Shown here piece by piece: positions 63,329 through 64,000 of a stretch of DNA of 64,000 bases. The stretch's first letter is position 1. The number at the start of each line of letters is the position of its first letter. The stretch spans positions 1,550,001-1,614,000 of the forward strand of contig CP030277.1 in NCBI GenBank assembly GCA_003330885.1, in the 5' to 3' direction. The notes under the pieces are model-generated. The model saw nothing but the letters and a program-made list of their open reading frames with translations, searched no databases and was not told the origin of the DNA. The DNA comes from Rhodobiaceae bacterium (GTDB lineage: Bacteria > Pseudomonadota > Alphaproteobacteria > Parvibaculales > Parvibaculaceae). The position numbers and the translations under genes were made by a program.

Positions 63329-64000
63329 TCAATTGATCGCTGTATCTAAGCCTTCCAAAGGCTCTGAGAAACTGCCTTCCATACTCTGCACGAAACTGTC
63401 CAGCGTATCGATGGACGCGACGCTGCGCGCAAGATCTCTAAAGGCAACACCATTGGTTTGAATGGGGTCTGTGACCACAGCAAAGGCTGAAGCATCGGGG
63501 CTGGCACTCATCAGGTCTCCGAATTTTGCCCGCATGCGCTCCAACCCGATGGCATCATCATCCAGAGAAAAGCTAATGGCAGCTCGCAAGACCTGAAACC
63601 GTTCGTCATCGGTCAGTGGGAGTGGATCGCGCCAGCGTGCACCAAGCGCGGTTTCGAAATTGACGGCAGCGACTGCCCATTGCTGCGCTTCCCAATGAAT
63701 ATTCGCAACCAAATCAGCCACGCCCTCCCCTTCCGTTTCTGAAAGAAGGTCCAAAGCATGGTCATAGAGGCCAAGGTCAGTCAGAGCCCGCGCCTCAAGT
63801 AGTCGGCGTTTGTGTGTCAGGTCTTTGGGCAACCGTACCTGCTTGGTCGAGCGAATAGCCCGAAGCGCCGCATCAGGCTGCCTGTTCATAAGCTCAATCA
63901 GGGCCAGCTTGGCAGCGACCTGCGCCTGCGCTGTGCCGCGGAGGCGATTATCAACCTGATGCCGGAGCAGCGTTGCGGCTTTGTCTAATAGATCAACGTC
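63329..64000 (-). CDS. TPR-like protein, partial (runs off the window)
   Basis: The frame is open from the stop at 63329 to the window edge at 64000 (223 codons) and has no stop upstream in the window, so an internal Met is not taken as the start. Helical, Ala/Leu-rich repeats of about 34 residues (AQVAAKLALIELMNRQPDAALRAI, then RRLLEARALTDLGLYDHALDLL, then WAVAAVNFETALGARW) look like tetratricopeptide repeats. It is convergent with fliP. Long TPR proteins occur near flagellar genes in alphaproteobacteria but no function is recognised here. Confidence 0.65.
   Translation of the reverse strand, partial: DVDLLDKAATLLRHQVDNRLRGTAQAQVAAKLALIELMNRQPDAALRAIRSTKQVRLPKDLTHKRRLLEARALTDLGLYDHALDLLSETEGEGVADLVANIHWEAQQWAVAAVNFETALGARWRDPLPLTDDERFQVLRAAISFSLDDDAIGLERMRAKFGDLMSASPDASAFAVVTDPIQTNGVAFRDLARSVASIDTLDSFVQSMEGSFSEPLEGLDTAIN

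Overview
The window looks like a chromosomal segment of an alphaproteobacterium, probably a free-living or marine member of the Rhizobiales/Parvibaculales side of the class. This is inferred from gene content, not from a database search. The evidence is the cell-cycle kinase CckA beside the flagellar flgBC-fliE-fliQR-flhB block, an F1-ATPase zeta inhibitor (DUF1476) next to purCSQL, the NDUFS6-like CHCC zinc-finger protein, a eukaryote-like NADP isocitrate dehydrogenase, a GTTC-type LexA box at recA and a TTAA-N7-TTAA CtrA box in the fliO/flgB divergent region. No insertion sequence, prophage, CRISPR array or rRNA was seen. The only RNA gene found is tRNA-Leu(UAA).

Bases 1-34900 are largely accessory metabolism and regulation. 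First come a small ABM-like protein, an FAD amine oxidase and cysE. A tight catabolic operon follows (alpha/beta hydrolase, Cys-type sulfatase/phosphonate hydrolase, crotonase, SDR). Next are a secreted acidic protein coupled to a long GST, a PilZ-like protein and a second SDR. Then there is an uptake/hydrolysis cluster with two paralogous hydrolases, an M20 amidohydrolase and two GPH-type transporters. Two hybrid histidine kinases, a MarR/MFS/amidohydrolase locus with a perfect palindromic operator, and a DUF3604 protein come next. After the tRNA is a MarR-MAPEG-RND locus with three matching GTTG-N7-CAAC operator candidates. cinA, the sfsA-map-radC operon, a YjhX-type toxin homologue and an amidase/LysR pair close this part.

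Bases 35900-64000 are mostly core genome: purB, (a phosphatase, PQQ dehydrogenase and TetR that look inserted), zeta subunit, purC-purS-purQ-purL, bolA-grxD, a cold-shock protein, GNAT, rpsD, trmJ, icd, a CNBD potassium channel overlapping alaS, recA, cckA and two divergent flagellar export/rod operons. CckA feeds CtrA in alphaproteobacteria, and the CtrA box at the flagellar divergent promoter fits that circuit. The purine genes encode four consecutive or linked steps from FGAR amidation to AMP (PurSQL, PurC, PurB).

The most interesting material is regulatory: three operator sets that can be read directly (two MarR, one TetR), a hairpin that is both a purB terminator and a trap for the next gene's ribosome binding site, and several hairpins that contain the stop codons of convergent genes. 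On the enzymatic side these stand out: the hydrolase-sulfatase-crotonase-SDR operon, whose crotonase lacks both classical catalytic glutamates, and the duplicated hydrolase/GPH transporter cluster. Their substrates cannot be read from sequence.
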